In this document: one piece after another, positions 10,426 through 22,269 of the stretch
Numbering within the stretch: position 1 is the first letter of the stretch
Layout: each line of letters opens with the position of its first letter
Assembly (NCBI RefSeq): GCF_027887165.1
Contig: NC_077230.1
Location: 347,247,798-347,311,797, forward strand
Length of the DNA stretch: 64,000 bases
Origin: Monodelphis domestica
Lineage: Eukaryota; Chordata; Mammalia; Didelphimorphia; Didelphidae
Reading direction: 5' to 3'
Made by a program: the position numbers and the translations under genes
The notes under the pieces: model-generated
Seen by the model: the letters and a program-made list of their open reading frames with translations, nothing else
Database searches by the model: none
Told to the model about the DNA's origin: nothing

Positions 10426-12069
10426 TATTGCTCAAAGTCATAGAAGAAATAGGGAACAGAGTCAGGATTTGAACTCAGGACTTCTGACTACCAAGTTCTG
10501 AGCTCCTTTCTGCTGCCCTGTGAATGAGCAATGGGGGTGAGTTGGAGGATGGGGTGAGTGGGCTGCTCCAGTCAGTATCTCTAGGGGCTTAACTCCAGAC
10601 TCTTATGCTGTGTGACCCTGACTAAGTCTCTCAACCTTCCTGTTACCTTCACCAGGAGAGGGGTTAGGATGCCAATTGAGTTGCCCGAAGGATTCAATGA
10701 ATGAGATGTGAGCCAAGCTCTCCCCTTTCCCAGGACCATCGAAGGAGGCTTTGCCTGGAAGCAGGGGTGTGGCTTAGCTGAGAATCCATCCCAAAGGGTC
10801 TATGACACAGGCAGGCTCCCACACACTCCATCACGCTAATTATCTCTTAGGCAGTCACAGCCCTCAGCTGTCACTGGGCCCTTTCAAAGCTTTTCTTTCT
10901 TTTCCAAAGGGAGGTCATCCTGTTATTATCACCCCCTACAGGTGGGAGAACAGGAAAAGACTTGTCCTTAGAACCTAGAGTGCTAGAGCTGCAGAGGACC
11001 AGGGACCCACCATCCAGCCCCAGGATTCTTACACTTTTTGTGTTTGTTCTCTTTGGCAATCTGGTAAAGCCACAATTCCGTTTTTAAACACGTAAAAATT
11101 ATACAGAAGATTACAAAGGAAACCAATTATGTTGAAATAGTCATAAAATATATTTTTAAAAGGTCATGGACCCCCCCCCCCAAAAAAAAACACTCTGATA
11201 GAGTCCATTTTTAGAGCCTAAGCAGAGAGGGAAAGGCACTTGCCCTGGGTCATGCAGTTAGGAATGGCAGAAACATAACTTGAACTCAGGTCTCCTGCCT
11301 CTTCTGGAACTCAGATCACTGCCAGACCAGTGATCTCTCCACTATACAAGGGGTTTCTCTTTAACTTCCCCACGAATCCTTTTCTACCAGCAGTCAACAA
11401 AGCCAAAGGACAACCAGCCCTTGAGTAAACCCAAGCCAGGAAGGCTGGAGGAGGAGAGGCGTAACGGGGGAGGGAAAACAAGGAAAATGGAATCTTTTTT
11501 CCTGCCTCCCCCCACTCCCCAGCTCCCTCTTCTTAAACTCTGCCTGCCGGGTGACATGACATTAATTATAGATTTTCAGCAATGTTCAAAATTCCAAGGG
11601 TCCTAATCACTTCCCCTCTGAATGTAGGGAACGTGGTTTCCATGGAAAATTCACAGCCAAAAGGCAAAGGGGAGAGGCCCCCTGCACTCTCCTCTCCTTG
11701 GTCCCAGTCTTCTTCCCAGGCACAGAGAGACCAAGAAAACTCCCAACACCATCTACCTCGCACTCAGTGGGAAGGGGGAAATCTCTTGGGCAACTACGAT
11801 GGTGGGAAGAGGCAGGCAGAAGGATATGCAGATACCTGGGATAGATGACTGGGGCAGTAGAGGAGTGCTCTGTATGCCTATGTCCAGAAAGGGGCCTGAG
11901 CCATTTATCTGGGTCTTACTTAATGCTGTGGTCTGTGTGACCTTGAGCAAGTCCTTTCTCTTTTCTGGACTTTAGCAGGTCCCACCTATTACTCATCTGT
12001 AAAAACTATAAAACAAAATTCCCGTCTAAATTGTGCATTTTCTCTGGCTGTCTGTCTAAGCTGTTCATC

Positions 12070-12575
12070 CCCATCGATCAATGCCTTTCTTCAAGTCCCA
12101 CTTTCTGCAAGATACTTTTACCAGGCTTTCTTAATCTAGTAGAGTGGCACAGTGGATAAAGTGCCAGGTCTAGAGTCAGGATGACATCTTCCTGAGTTCA
12201 AATCCAACCTCAGACACTTCCTAGCTGTGTGACCCTGGGCAAGTCACTTAACTCTGTTTGCCTCAGTTTCCTCATCTATAAATTGAGCTGGGGAAGGAAA
12301 TGACAAACCATTCCAGTATCCCAAGTGGAGTCAGGAAGAATTGGACTCAACTGAAAATCTTAAACAACTAATCTTAGTGCCTTCCCTTGGTTAATTATCT
12401 CCAATTTATCCTGTCTCTACCTTGATTGTATGTAGCCATTTGCATGTTGTCTTCCCCATTGGACTGTGACCTCCTTGAGGACAAGGACCATCTTCTGACT
12501 TTCTTTGTAGCTTCATTACTTACTACAGTGCCTGACACACAGCGGGCATTTAATAAATGCCTGTGGACTGACTAC
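12070..12575 (+). mobile_element. L2 LINE 3' end, split by a type B SINE
   Basis: 12070..12131 and 12371..12575 together read as an L2 3' end (TTCAAGTCCCACTTTCTGCA, then CCTTGATTGTATGTAGCC, GACTGTGACCTCCTTGAGGA, GGGCATTTAATAAATGCC). The SINE at 12132..12370 lies between them. Confidence 0.75.
12132..12370 (+). mobile_element. tRNA-headed SINE, type B
   Basis: GTGGCACAGTGGATAAAGTG, ACCTCAGACACTTCCTAGCT and GGAAATGACAAACCATTCC; nested in an L2 3' end. Confidence 0.88.
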
Positions 12576-12916
12576 CCCACGACTCCTTCTTTCTAGGGGC
12601 TGTCCTGAGTCTGAGATGGGATTGATGATGAGATCTCCTGGAAATAACTCCAAAATGACTCCCTGCTCCTGACACCCTCAGTCATGAAAGAATAGTCAAG
12701 ATAGTTTGGTTAAAAGCAGATGATCTCTAAGCTTGATTTGAGCTGTCAGATCCTGCCTGTCTTAGATCTGGGATGCTATGAGTCTAAGGTCCATTTCCCT
12801 GGCATTGGAGAATTTGTGGAAGGTCTCACAAGGGATCACTGGAATCTTACTCTGCCGGTAAGGCAGTATTAGCCCCATTTTACAGATAAGGCAGCTAATG
12901 CCTAAAAAATTAACTT

Positions 12917-13112
12917 AAAAAAACAACAACCTTACCTTCTGTCTTAAAATTGATACTATATATTGGTTCCAAGGTATAAGAAGAGTGGCTAGGCTAGTTT
13001 AAGTGACTTGCTCAAGGTCACACAGGTAGAAAGTGTCTGAGGCTAAATTTGAATCCAGGACCTCCTGTCTCCAGGCCCAGTTCTCTATTCATTGAACTAC
13101 CTAGCTGCCCTG
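12917..13112 (-). mobile_element. tRNA-headed SINE, type A, with target-site duplication
   Basis: Antisense copy flanked by AAATTAACTT at 12907..12916 and 13113..13122. It was inserted into a MIR-like element. Confidence 0.88.
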
Positions 13113-13209
13113 AAATTAACTTTCAATTAAGGGCAAATATTTCTTTGAGCCTAAGAGGCTCTCCTCACATCTGGATAAGGTATTGGGCTTTCTCATTTGA
13201 GTTTTACGG

Positions 13210-13830
13210 TTCTCTTGGGAGTGAGGCCAGGTGGCGATTATTAGCCCCATCTTACAGTCTAGGAGACTGAGGTCAAGAGAGGCAGAAGTGAACTGCCCCA
13301 AGTTCACAGAGTCAGCTAGTGGTGGGTCCTGGAGCTAGAACCAGGGTCTCCTGGTTTCAAGTCCAGCACTCTTCCTGCTAGGCCAGATCTACCAACTGTC
13401 CTAGCCCTCCAGCTCCAGCCTCCCTGGAGGCAGCAGGGAGGGACTGAAGGAGTAGGAGAATAACCTCAAAAAGTCAGATGGTTTGTCCCCTGAGATCCAA
13501 GTAAGCCTGGCATTTAGGGAAGAAAGAGTAGGCGGCTCCTTTCTTCACAACCACTAACTGTGTGACCACAGGCAAATCACTGAATTTCATTAAGGCATTA
13601 GCTGCCTTATCTATAAAATGGGGATAATCCTATCTTACCTACTGAGAGGAAAGAGCACTGGCTTAAGAATCACAAAATCCAGGCCTTCATTTACCTCCTC
13701 ATGTGACCTTATCCAGATTTTCCCTTTGAGATCCATCAGGATAATTTCTTCTTCTGACCAATAAGGAGTCAGGACCCTAAGGTCCCTTTCAGCTCTGGCA
13801 CTTTATATTCTTAATGCCTTTCTGATTCTA
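13210..13830 (+). mobile_element. Cluster of MIR-like SINE fragments
   Basis: 13210..13390 has a recognisable core and tail. 13540..13650 and 13660..13820 are poorer copies (TGTGACCACAGGCAAATCAC, then GGTCCCTTTCAGCTCTGGCA). Confidence 0.55.
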
Positions 13831-13929
13831 GCATTCTCAGTTCTCAATGGGGACACTGAATCAACTCTTGCATTTTTCTCCATTTTATTTCATAAAACCT
13901 TCAATTCTGCTGAAATAACAAATCCAAGT

Positions 13930-14285
13930 ATAATTAATGTCTGGGTATAGACATTTAGTGCTGACATTCTCTTTTCAAAGGCCCCTTACAACCCTGACAT
14001 TCCATGTTCTAAGGTTCCTCTCAATTCTGCCAACCTATGTTCTAAATTCTCTTCCAAAGGTCGACATTCTCTGCCCTAATGTTCCTCTTAGTTCAGTCAT
14101 TCTAGATTCTGAAGTTCCTTTCACTCCTGATATTCTTTTTTCGAAGGCTCTTTCTAGCTTTGACACTATGTTCTCAGGTCCCTTCTGTGTTCTATGTTCT
14201 ATGGACCCTCCCAGCTCTGACATTTTATGTTTAAAAGTTCCTTACACTTCCAATATCCTATGCTCTATGTTCTAGGTTAGTGTCA
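13930..14285 (+). repeat. Diverged tandem array of the same SINE-tail unit, opposite orientation
   Basis: About ten imperfect units of roughly 31-34 bases on the pattern GACATTCTATGTTCTAAGG-TTCCTYTCAGCTC. This is the same sequence type as the 47-kb array but in sense orientation and much more diverged, so it is an older or independent expansion. The 112- and 62-residue open frames through it are artefacts. Confidence 0.8.
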
Positions 14286-14969
14286 GCTCTGCCATGCTAG
14301 GATTACAAAGAATATAGATGGAGGTCAGTGGGAACAAGAGGCTGGATCTCCAGGGGAAACACTCTAGAAGATCAGGCTATTTTGTCTGCCAGGGGTGGGA
14401 GAAAGGCTGACAGCAGAAGAAAAGAGAGAAGAACATTGCATAAATGAGTCATTCTCCTTCCTTAGTCCTTGGGGAAGGCAGGGGAAGAAGGGGGTGGAAA
14501 AAGGGTAGGATGAGGAATCTGCAATAAGAGAAAGCTATAGCCAGGCCCTGGCCCAACCCTGAGCACTGCCCACACAGCCAAGTGGCTAGCTAATGAGCCT
14601 TCTCTAGTCACGGAAGGTTGCTGAGGGTAAGCTTCTTAGCTCTCAGGCCAAACCCAAGTTGATCCCTGTTCCTGATCTCAGCTACAGGCTTACCCTTGAT
14701 CTCAGACTGTGCCAGAACATCACCAACCGAGTAATGAACATGGGCTAGGGGGTACCTGGGATTCTTGGTAAGGCTGGGTGGATGGCTCCATTTAGTCAGG
14801 CTCTATCACTACAAAGTCGATTGAATCAGTCTAGCCTGAGCATCCTTCCTCATCCCCAGCTATGGGTTTGGCTTCTCTGTGGAGCAAATGGGAGGAAGGA
14901 GAGACCCATCCCCTGTTCTCAGGGAATTTCAGAAACTGGCTAGGAAGACACTGACACATGGGAAAGATG

Positions 14970-15180
14970 AATAATCATTTATATAGCACTATAAGGTTTT
15001 CAATGCATTTTACATAGTTGGTCCTCACCCCAACCCTGTAAGATAGGTACTATTATTACCTCCATTTTACAAATGAGAAAACTGAGTTTTAGAGCCTTGC
15101 TTGTGGTCACTCAATTAATACGAGTTTGAGTCAGAATTTGAACTCATATATTCCTGAGTTCAAATGCAACCCTTTATCCC
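14970..15180 (+). mobile_element. MIR-like SINE
   Basis: From TCATTTATATAGCACTATAAGG through CATTTTACAAATGAGAAAAC to GAATTTGAACTCATATATTC. Confidence 0.75.
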
Positions 15181-15399
15181 CTATGACATGTAGCAACTAA
15201 TTGAAACTATAGGTATGCAGAAGATAGATGATAAAGATGATCTGGATGATAAAGATAAAGATGAACTGGAATAGTTCTGCTGGAAAGAAAACCATCTAGG
15301 GTTCTTAGCAAACTGCAGACTCCATAAAGAGTCAACAGAGTAATGCAGTTGTTTAAAAAGCAAAACCTGATAATAGGCTGCATTGAGAAAGGCATGTGG

Positions 15400-15960
15400 T
15401 TTAGAACCCAGGAGATGAGAATCTCATGATACTGTGCTCAGGTCAGACCACATCTGGAATATTGGGATGCATTGGGGGCAACATATTTTAGGAAGGATGT
15501 TGATAACTACCAAGGATCCAGGATGCTGAAAGGCTTAGAGTCCATGTTATAGAAGGGTTGCTTGAATAAATTGAGAATATTAAAGCCAAAGAAGAGAAAG
15601 ACTTGTGGAAACATGATAATTATCTTTAAGGAGCAGAAGGACTCTTTTGCAGGACAGGGAATAGATTTGGTCTCCTTAGCCCCAGAGGGCACAGCTATAT
15701 GCAGTGGGTAAAGGTCACTTAGCATAATGGAAAGAATGCTGTATTTGAGTTCCAATTCCATCTCTTCCATCTGTGTGATATGAGGCAAAGTCTCTTAATT
15801 TATATATGCCTCAGTTTCCTCAACTGTAAAATGGATGAGTTGGCCTCTAAGCTCCCTCTTACTTCTAGGATCCATGAGTTTCAGGGAGGCAGGGGAAAAC
15901 TTTCTAACCATTAGAGCCATTCCAAAGTAGAGTCATCTATCTTAGGAAGTAGTAAGATTC
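15400..15960 (+). mobile_element. CR1/L3-type LINE 3' end with a nested MIR-like SINE
   Basis: GGTCAGACCACATCTGGAAT, GCCAAAGAAGAGAAAGAC and CTCCTTAGCCCCAGAGGGCA are CR1/L3 3'-end phrases. Around 15705..15880 a MIR-like SINE interrupts it, after which AAACTTTCTAACCATTAGAG resumes the LINE. Confidence 0.75.
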
Positions 15961-16029
15961 TCTTCCCTGCAGGCCTTTGGGCAAAGACCTTTGACCCCTT
16001 GTTCAAAATGTTATAAAGGAAGGAAGGAA

Positions 16030-16510
16030 GGAATGAAACAAACATCTCTCTAACACCTACTATATGCCAGGCACTGTGCAAAGTACTTTACAAATATCTC
16101 GTTTGATTCTCACAACAACTCTGGGAGGTACTTGTTAGTATTATTATTAGTGGAAGAAACTGAGGCAAATAGGGATAAGAGACTTGCCCAGGGTCACACA
16201 GCTAGTGTCTGGGGATAGTTTTTTTTTTAACCTTACTTTCTGCTTTATGTTTTAGTATCAATTCCTTTTTTTTTAACCTTATCTTAAAATTGATACAAGA
16301 ATTGATTCCAAAGTGGAGGAGCAATAAGGGCTAGGCAATTGGAGTTAAGCAATTTGTCCAGGGTCATACAGCTAGGGAGTGTCTGAGGACACATTTGAAC
16401 CCATGTCCTTCCAGTTGAAGGCCCGGTACTCTATTCACTGTGTTACCTAGCTGCCCCTTGAGGCTAGACACATGCCTTCCTGACTCCAAGCCTGGTATTC
16501 TTACCATTCT
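16030..16510 (+). mobile_element. MIR-like SINE interrupted by type A SINE(s)
   Basis: The MIR-like sequence runs 16030..16219 and resumes 16460..16510. Between lies an antisense type A SINE with two T-rich 3' ends (16219..16262 and 16263..16459), suggesting one short truncated copy and one longer copy. Confidence 0.75.
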
Positions 16511-16733
16511 GCCCCCAGAGGCCTCTGTGGAAGAGATTCTTATTCAGGTATGAATTAGACTTGATGGCCTCTGAGGTCCTTCCTAGGGCTGAGATGTTAT
16601 GTGTTTAAGATTTAGTCAGGGAAGGTTTCCTGGAGACATTAAGGTTGGAAGTTCACCTGGAAGACCTTGAAGGCCAATTTCTTGAAAATCTCCCGAAATG
16701 GCCATCAAAAAGTTGCTATAATCCAGACTGGGA

Positions 16734-16735
<2 letters not shown>

Positions 16736-16765
<30 letters not shown>
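16736..16765 (+). repeat. (CA)15 microsatellite
   Basis: 30 bases of alternating C and A. Confidence 0.95.
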
Positions 16766-16768
<3 letters not shown>

Positions 16769-17244
16769 TCAAATAAAGGCATGGATGCTTCTCCCATTAA
16801 AGATATAAGCATAGTAGTAGGGCCTGGACCTATGACTTCATTGATAGGAAGAACTTCCAGGGAAGGAAACCTACCTCCACCCACACCTTCTCTGAGACTT
16901 ACAATCTTATACCATGGCCTAGAGTTAAATGGCTTGTTCTATGTTGTACAACCATTATGTATCAGAAGGAAGATATCTTTAATCCTGATGCACAGAACTA
17001 ATCTAAGATTTTTTTTCTGATGGCTATCCCACATATTTGTACAGCTGTTATCTCTCATTAGAGCCTCCAAGAACTCCTTTTAGTGGGATAGGGCAGGGAT
17101 TGTTTTCCCCATTAAGTAGAGAGGATTACTGAGTCCCAGGAAAGGGGACTTGCCCAAGGAGAGCCAAGATTAGAACCCCCTGTGTTACTACAGTGTGAAA
17201 TTGACTTCTTTGTGACTCAAAAGCAGTATACAAACATGACGACC

Positions 17245-17405
17245 AATGGGATCAGAAAAGAGAGGGTCTGGAGGACCTGGGTTTAAATCTAACTTCAGCC
17301 ACTTCCTATGTATGTAACCTGGCAAGTCAGTTAACCCTGTTTGCCCAGCCCTTGCCCCTTTATCTTAGAGTTGTTAGTAAGACGGAAAGTAGGGATTTAA
17401 AAAGC
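17245..17405 (+). mobile_element. tRNA-headed SINE, type A (partial head)
   Basis: GAGGACCTGGGTTTAAATCT, TTAGAGTTGTTAGTAAGACG and GAAAGTAGGGATTTAAAAAG. Confidence 0.75.
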
Positions 17406-17479
17406 TTGGCTGTCTATCCACTGAGCCATTTACTTGCCCTTAATAAATGCTTATTGATTGATTAGATGTTGATTGATTG

Positions 17480-17850
17480 GTAGATGGTCTTTTTCAGATT
17501 CTAACATTTCATAGTCCATGTTCTAAAGTCCCTTGCAACTTTAACATTCTATATTCTAGGACAGTGATGATGAACCTTATAGAGACCTTAGAGACCGAGT
17601 GCCCAAACTGTAACCCTCATGCTGCCTGTGAGCCCCCATCCTTACCCCAGATAGGGGAGGGAGGAAACACTCCCACTGGGCTGCTGAGCAGAGGGGCAGG
17701 TGATTTGAGAAATGTCCTCAGGCACAATGTGGAGAGGGGGAGGGGAACAGCCCAGTTCCAGCAAACATGCCATAGGTTTGCCAACACAGTTCTAGGGTCT
17801 TTATCAGCTCCAACATTCTCTGTTCTAAAGTCCTTGCCATTCTATGTCCC
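17480..17850 (+). repeat. Short run of SINE-tail-type units split by the hAT MITE
   Basis: Units such as TAACATTTCATAGTCCATGT, TTTAACATTCTATATTCTAG and, beyond the MITE, CCAACATTCTCTGTTCTAAAG show the same 3'-tail motif as the arrays at 13.9 and 47 kb. The hAT element at 17562..17789 sits between them. Confidence 0.6.
17562..17789 (+). mobile_element. hAT-type MITE, copy 1 (228 bp)
   Basis: Ends are CAGTGATGATGAACCTTA and CATAGGTTTGCCAACACAG, which are imperfect inverted repeats. The 8-bp flanks are TTCTAGGA (17554..17561) and TTCTAGGG (17790..17797), 7 of 8 matching. The interior begins GAGACCGAGTGCCCAAACTG. A second copy of the same family in opposite orientation lies at 52107..52317. It is non-coding, and it was inserted into a stretch of diverged 33-bp-type tandem repeats. 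Confidence 0.85.
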
Positions 17851-18249
17851 AAGGCTCCTCTATGAGCCTCTGAGCCACATTCTGGGAATGAGTTCCCATC
17901 TTTCTTCTAAACTAGGGAAATCTACCCCCCCCCACCTTCCCAAATCACATATATACCAGATTATCTTCCCCCCCATTTGAAATTCCAGGGCCCATTCAAG
18001 GGATTAAAAAATAGTAGCACCTTCCCACCATGCTCTCACTTTTAAGTTCTTCTCTACATAAAAAAATCAGTCTCTGACTTCTCTCCATTGCTCTTCTCCT
18101 AACTGTTCTTTCAGGCTAAATAGAACAAACTCCATCTTGTTTCTATAAAAACAATCTTCAAAGACAAGAATCATGGGCTCTCTAAGCCCTTAGGGCAAAC
18201 ATCAGCCCAGCTCCAGTTTGGATCCACCCCCATCCCTATTCTCCCTGGC

Positions 18250-19760
18250 TAGGATCCTCAGGGCTGTCTTTGACTCCTATTCCCAATGTCACATCCAGTG
18301 ACTTCCTAAATCCTGTGCCCTACCTCCCATTTTCTTCTCTCTATCCCCATAGTCTTCACTCAAATCTAGAGCACCTCTCCAGATGCCCAGGATTATTGAA
18401 ACAGCATCTCACTACTCATTCCCACCAAAACACCAATCCTATACCAACCACAAGACTTCACTTAAGATGTTTCTCCCACATGGAAGGATCACCCATCCAA
18501 TCTCTTCCCTATAATTCAAAAGACATTGCTTCCTCTGAAGTCACCAGGAATCTTTTCATTGTTGACTGTAATGAATGACCTTTTTTCACTCCTGATCCTT
18601 ATTGATTTCTTTGCAGCATTGAATATTGTTGATCTCTCCCTAGATACTCTCTCCTGTTTTTGTGACCTAGACCTGCTTCTTCTGCTATTTGTCCCACTGC
18701 TTCTTCTCAACCTCCCTTGCTGATTCCTCAATTATGTCAAGTCCTACTAATTGTGGATATTCTCCAAGGCTCTGACCTTCTCTTTTTACTTTAGTTTCTC
18801 ATTAGGTGATCTCATCAGCTACTATGGGTTCATTTATCATCTCTATGCAGCTGATTCCCAGATTTATATAATCAGTCCTATTCTCTCCTGAGCTATAATC
18901 ATATGTTGTCAATTGCTTCTTGGGCATCTCAACTTAAATATCCCATAAGCATGTGAAACTCATTCATGTTCAAAACAGAAATCATTATCTCCTTCCCCCA
19001 CCCCAAGTTCTCCTCCCTTCCAAACTTTTCTGCTATTCTCCAGGGTACTACCATCTTTTATAGACTGGGTCTTCAACTTTGGTATCATCCTGGACTTCTC
19101 ACTTATATTCACACCCTATATTAAATTCATTGTTCTCTATATCTCAAGAATGTCTCTTTTATGTCCTCTTTTTGCTATTCATATAATCATGACCCTACTT
19201 TAGGCACTCACAAGTTATTTCTCACCTTCTAACTGGTCTTCTTGCCTCAAGACTCTCCCCATATTGGTATATGAACATATAATTTCCTCCCCTCTCCCCA
19301 ACATTCAATCAATTCCAATGCTCTCTATTGCCTCCAGGATTACAAATAAAACCCTCTGTATGGTTTATAAAGTCTTCAATAACCTAGGCCCTTCCTACCT
19401 CCCCAGTCTTCTTACCTTTTATACTGTCCCTTCCCAAACAAACTCTTCAACCTCATGACACTGGTCTCCATCATACATGACACTCCACTCTCCACCCCAA
19501 AGAGAGTCTTCAGGTCTCAGCTAAAGTCTCACCTTCAGCAAGAGGCATTTCTCAATTTCCTTAATGTTAATACTTTCCCTGTGTTGAGTATCTCCAATTT
19601 ATCCTATCTACATTTTATTTGTATGTAATTGTTTGCATGTTGTCTCCCACATTAGGCAGAGAAGATCTTTTGACATTCTTTGTACCCTAGAACTTACTAT
19701 AGTGCTTGACACATAATGAGTGTTTAATAAATGCTGGTCCACTGATTGATTGGCCAAATC
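18250..19760 (+). mobile_element. L2 LINE, long fragment with reverse-transcriptase remnants and 3' end
   Basis: About 1.5 kb of sense L2. The reverse-transcriptase region is readable in part: GATCTCATCAGCTACTATGG and CATCTCTATGCAGCTGATTC give YHLYAAD where the catalytic box is YADD. It passes through the L2 3'UTR (TTTGCATGTTGTCTCCCACA) and ends TTTAATAAATGCTGGTCC. Several stops; inactive. Confidence 0.8.
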
Positions 19761-19869
19761 CCATCTTGCTCAATTCTTATCTTCTCCAGAAAGCCTTTTT
19801 TTTTTTTACAAGCCTAGTTCATTCTTATCTCTCCTTCCAATGAATTTCTCTAGGTCTCAGAGTCCAAAT

Positions 19870-20260
19870 CAGAGAATTTCATAAATGACAGGGTCTTGAG
19901 AGGTCATCTTGTCCAACCTAGAACCAACAAATTTGACAAGTCCAGGACTCTCTTTAGAGAGCTCCAATGAAGGGGGAATCCATTGCCTTCCAGGGTAGCC
20001 CATCCCACTCTGGGATGGCTTTAAATGTGCTAGGAAAATTTTTCAGGTATCAAATTTGCCTATCTATGACTTCTACTCATAGTTCCTGATCCTGCCCTCT
20101 GAGGGCAAGTGGAACAAATCTAATCTTCTTTCCTCTGGGTGGCCCTGCAAAGACTTGAAGACATCTAGCAGGTTATCTTAAGTCTTCTACAGACTAAACC
20201 TTCTCAGTTCCTTCAACCCATTCTCACAGTCCAAGTCTCCATAGTTTAGTGTTTCATTAT
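19870..20260 (-). mobile_element. CR1/L3-type LINE 3' end
   Basis: Antisense match to the CR1/L3 3' end: CTTGAAGACATCTAGCAGG and TTCTCAGTTCCTTCAACCC, with CCTGCCCTCTGAGGGCAAG. Confidence 0.65.
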
Positions 20261-20509
20261 AGTCAGTGTTATACTAATGTTTATTTAGTTTAAGGTCTCA
20301 TTTCCCACACTGTGAGCTCCCTTAGGGCAGCCCCCTCCTGGTTCGTCCCTTATTTCCCACCACTAGCCCTGTCCCTCTTCACTCCTTCCCCCTCTCCTCA
20401 GACTTGAGACTGTAAGCTCCAGGGCCAGGATCTCCAACTTTTTCTGACTCCCATCACATCAAAGCCAAACCCTGATCCACAGAAAAGACTCAAAGGATAT
20501 GGGTCCATT

Positions 20510-20752
20510 ATCTTCATCTTATCACACTGATATAGATCTCTGAGGTTTTTAAAGTGCGTTATCTCATTTGATCCTCACACCAACCCTAGGGATTAGGTGC
20601 TTTTATAATGACCATGTTATAGATGAGGAAACTGAAACTCAGAGAAATGAAATTATTTGTCTGGGTTCACACAGGAAGAATCCGAGATGGGATCTGAACC
20701 CAGGTCTTTCTGAATACAAGTCCAGAATTCTAACTACTATATCAGGCTGCTT
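20510..20752 (+). mobile_element. MIR-like SINE
   Basis: TTATCTCATTTGATCCTCAC, GATGAGGAAACTGAAACTC and GGGATCTGAACCCAGGTCTT. Confidence 0.8.
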
Positions 20753-20811
20753 ATTGTAAATAAACGAGGAAGACACCTGAACTCCTAAAGAGAATGGATT
20801 ATTTTGTTTAT

Positions 20812-20850
20812 GGTGGTGGTGGTGGTGGTGGTGGTGGTGGTGGTGGTGGT
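20812..20850 (+). repeat. (GGT)13 microsatellite
   Basis: 39 bases of pure GGT repeat in ARHGEF17 intron 1. Confidence 0.97.
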
Positions 20851-20907
20851 ATACCCTTCCATGACAAATTTGTTTCCTCTCTTTTGTTTTTAAGAAAGTT
20901 CATTTGA

Positions 20908-21392
20908 TATGTGTACAAAAATAATCATAGTCACACTCTTTGTGGGGCAAAAAATTGGAAAATGAGGGGATGCTCTCAATTGGGGAATGACTGAACAAAT
21001 TGTGGTATATGTTGGTGATGGAATACTATTGTGCTAAAAGGAATAATAAAGTGGAGGAATTCCATGTGAACTGGAATGACCTCCAGGAATTGATGCAGAG
21101 TGAAAGCAGCAGAACCAGGAGAACCTTATACACAGAGACTGATACACCGTGGTACAATCAAACATAATGAACTTCTCTACTAGCAGCAATCCAATCATCC
21201 AGGACAATTCTGAGGGAATTATGAGAAAGAACGCTATGTCTTGATCCATGATACATATAAAACCCAGCTGAATTACTCGTTGGCTATGGAAGGGGGGAAG
21301 AGAGGAGGAGAGGGAAAAAACATGAATCATGGAATCATGGAAAAATATTCTAAATTAATTATTGAATAAAAATTTTAAAAAATCTATATAAA
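20908..21392 (+). mobile_element. 5'-truncated L1 LINE with 16-bp target-site duplication
   Basis: 485 bases of the L1 3' end (CAATTGGGGAATGACTGAAC, GAACTGGAATGACCTCCAGG, GGACAATTCTGAGGGAATTA) ending in an A-rich tail. AAGAAAGTTCATTTGA occurs perfectly at 20892..20907 and 21393..21408. It split the MIR-like/L2 context that resumes at about 21410. Confidence 0.93.
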
Positions 21393-21429
21393 AAGAAAGT
21401 TCATTTGAATAATAAATAGCACATCCTAT

Positions 21430-21640
21430 TCTACTTTGTAAAGCATTTGATCACCCAATCCTTCATTTGGTCCTGACAAAGCTCTGTAAAGCAGGTAACA
21501 CAAATATGATTATCACCCTCTTCAGGTGAGCACATTCAGAGAAAGAGGTGATCTGCCATCACACAGCTGGCAAGTGCTAGCGCTGGGCTTAAACCAAGAC
21601 CTCCTGGGCTCTTCCCACTACTCTACCATGCTTCCTATTT
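21430..21640 (+). mobile_element. MIR-like SINE
   Basis: GTAAAGCATTTGATCACCC start, CACACAGCTGGCAAGTGC core, CTCTTCCCACTACTCTACC end. Confidence 0.65.
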
Positions 21641-21724
21641 CACAAATCATACCCATTTCATAGATAAGGAACCTGAGTCTCACAGAAGGTAAGAGAGTTT
21701 AGAGTTATGGAATTTCAGGGCTGA

Positions 21725-21918
21725 AGGGGCAGTTAGGTAGCTCAGAAGAAAGAAAATTAGGCCTGGAGGTGAAAAGTTCTGCTCAAATCTGACCTCAGAC
21801 ATTTTCTAAGCTGTGAGGGCCTGGGCAAGTCATTTAAACATGAGTGCCTAGCTCCTAACACTCTTCTGTCTTGGAACTAATATCATTCCAAGACAGAAGC
21901 CAAGGGTTAAAAAAACAA
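21725..21918 (+). mobile_element. tRNA-headed SINE, type A
   Basis: AGGGGCAGTTAGGTAGCTCA head; end GACAGAAGCCAAGGGTTAAA. Confidence 0.82.
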
Positions 21919-22269
21919 ACATCCAGACTATGAGCTGTGAAGACAAAAACAGAAGTGAAGAGACCCAGTAGGTGAGGCATTATGTTATCACTAGAAAGTC
22001 CTGAAAACACTGATGGTAAGTTACCCTTCCATACATGGACCCTGGTCATACCTGTTCCCTATACATGCAATCCTCCCTTTGGGGCACAGGGCCATGTGTA
22101 TTTTCTACATGCATTTACTCTTGCCATTAATGCTGCTCCTATTTTTGGGAAATGCACCCCAGGTTAATGGGAGAACATATTTTCTTGCTGAAATCCAGGT
22201 ATCTCAACCTCTAGGCCCAGTGTTTTTCACCTCACGCTCTGAAATCCAGCCCTTCATTGGCCCCTGGGT

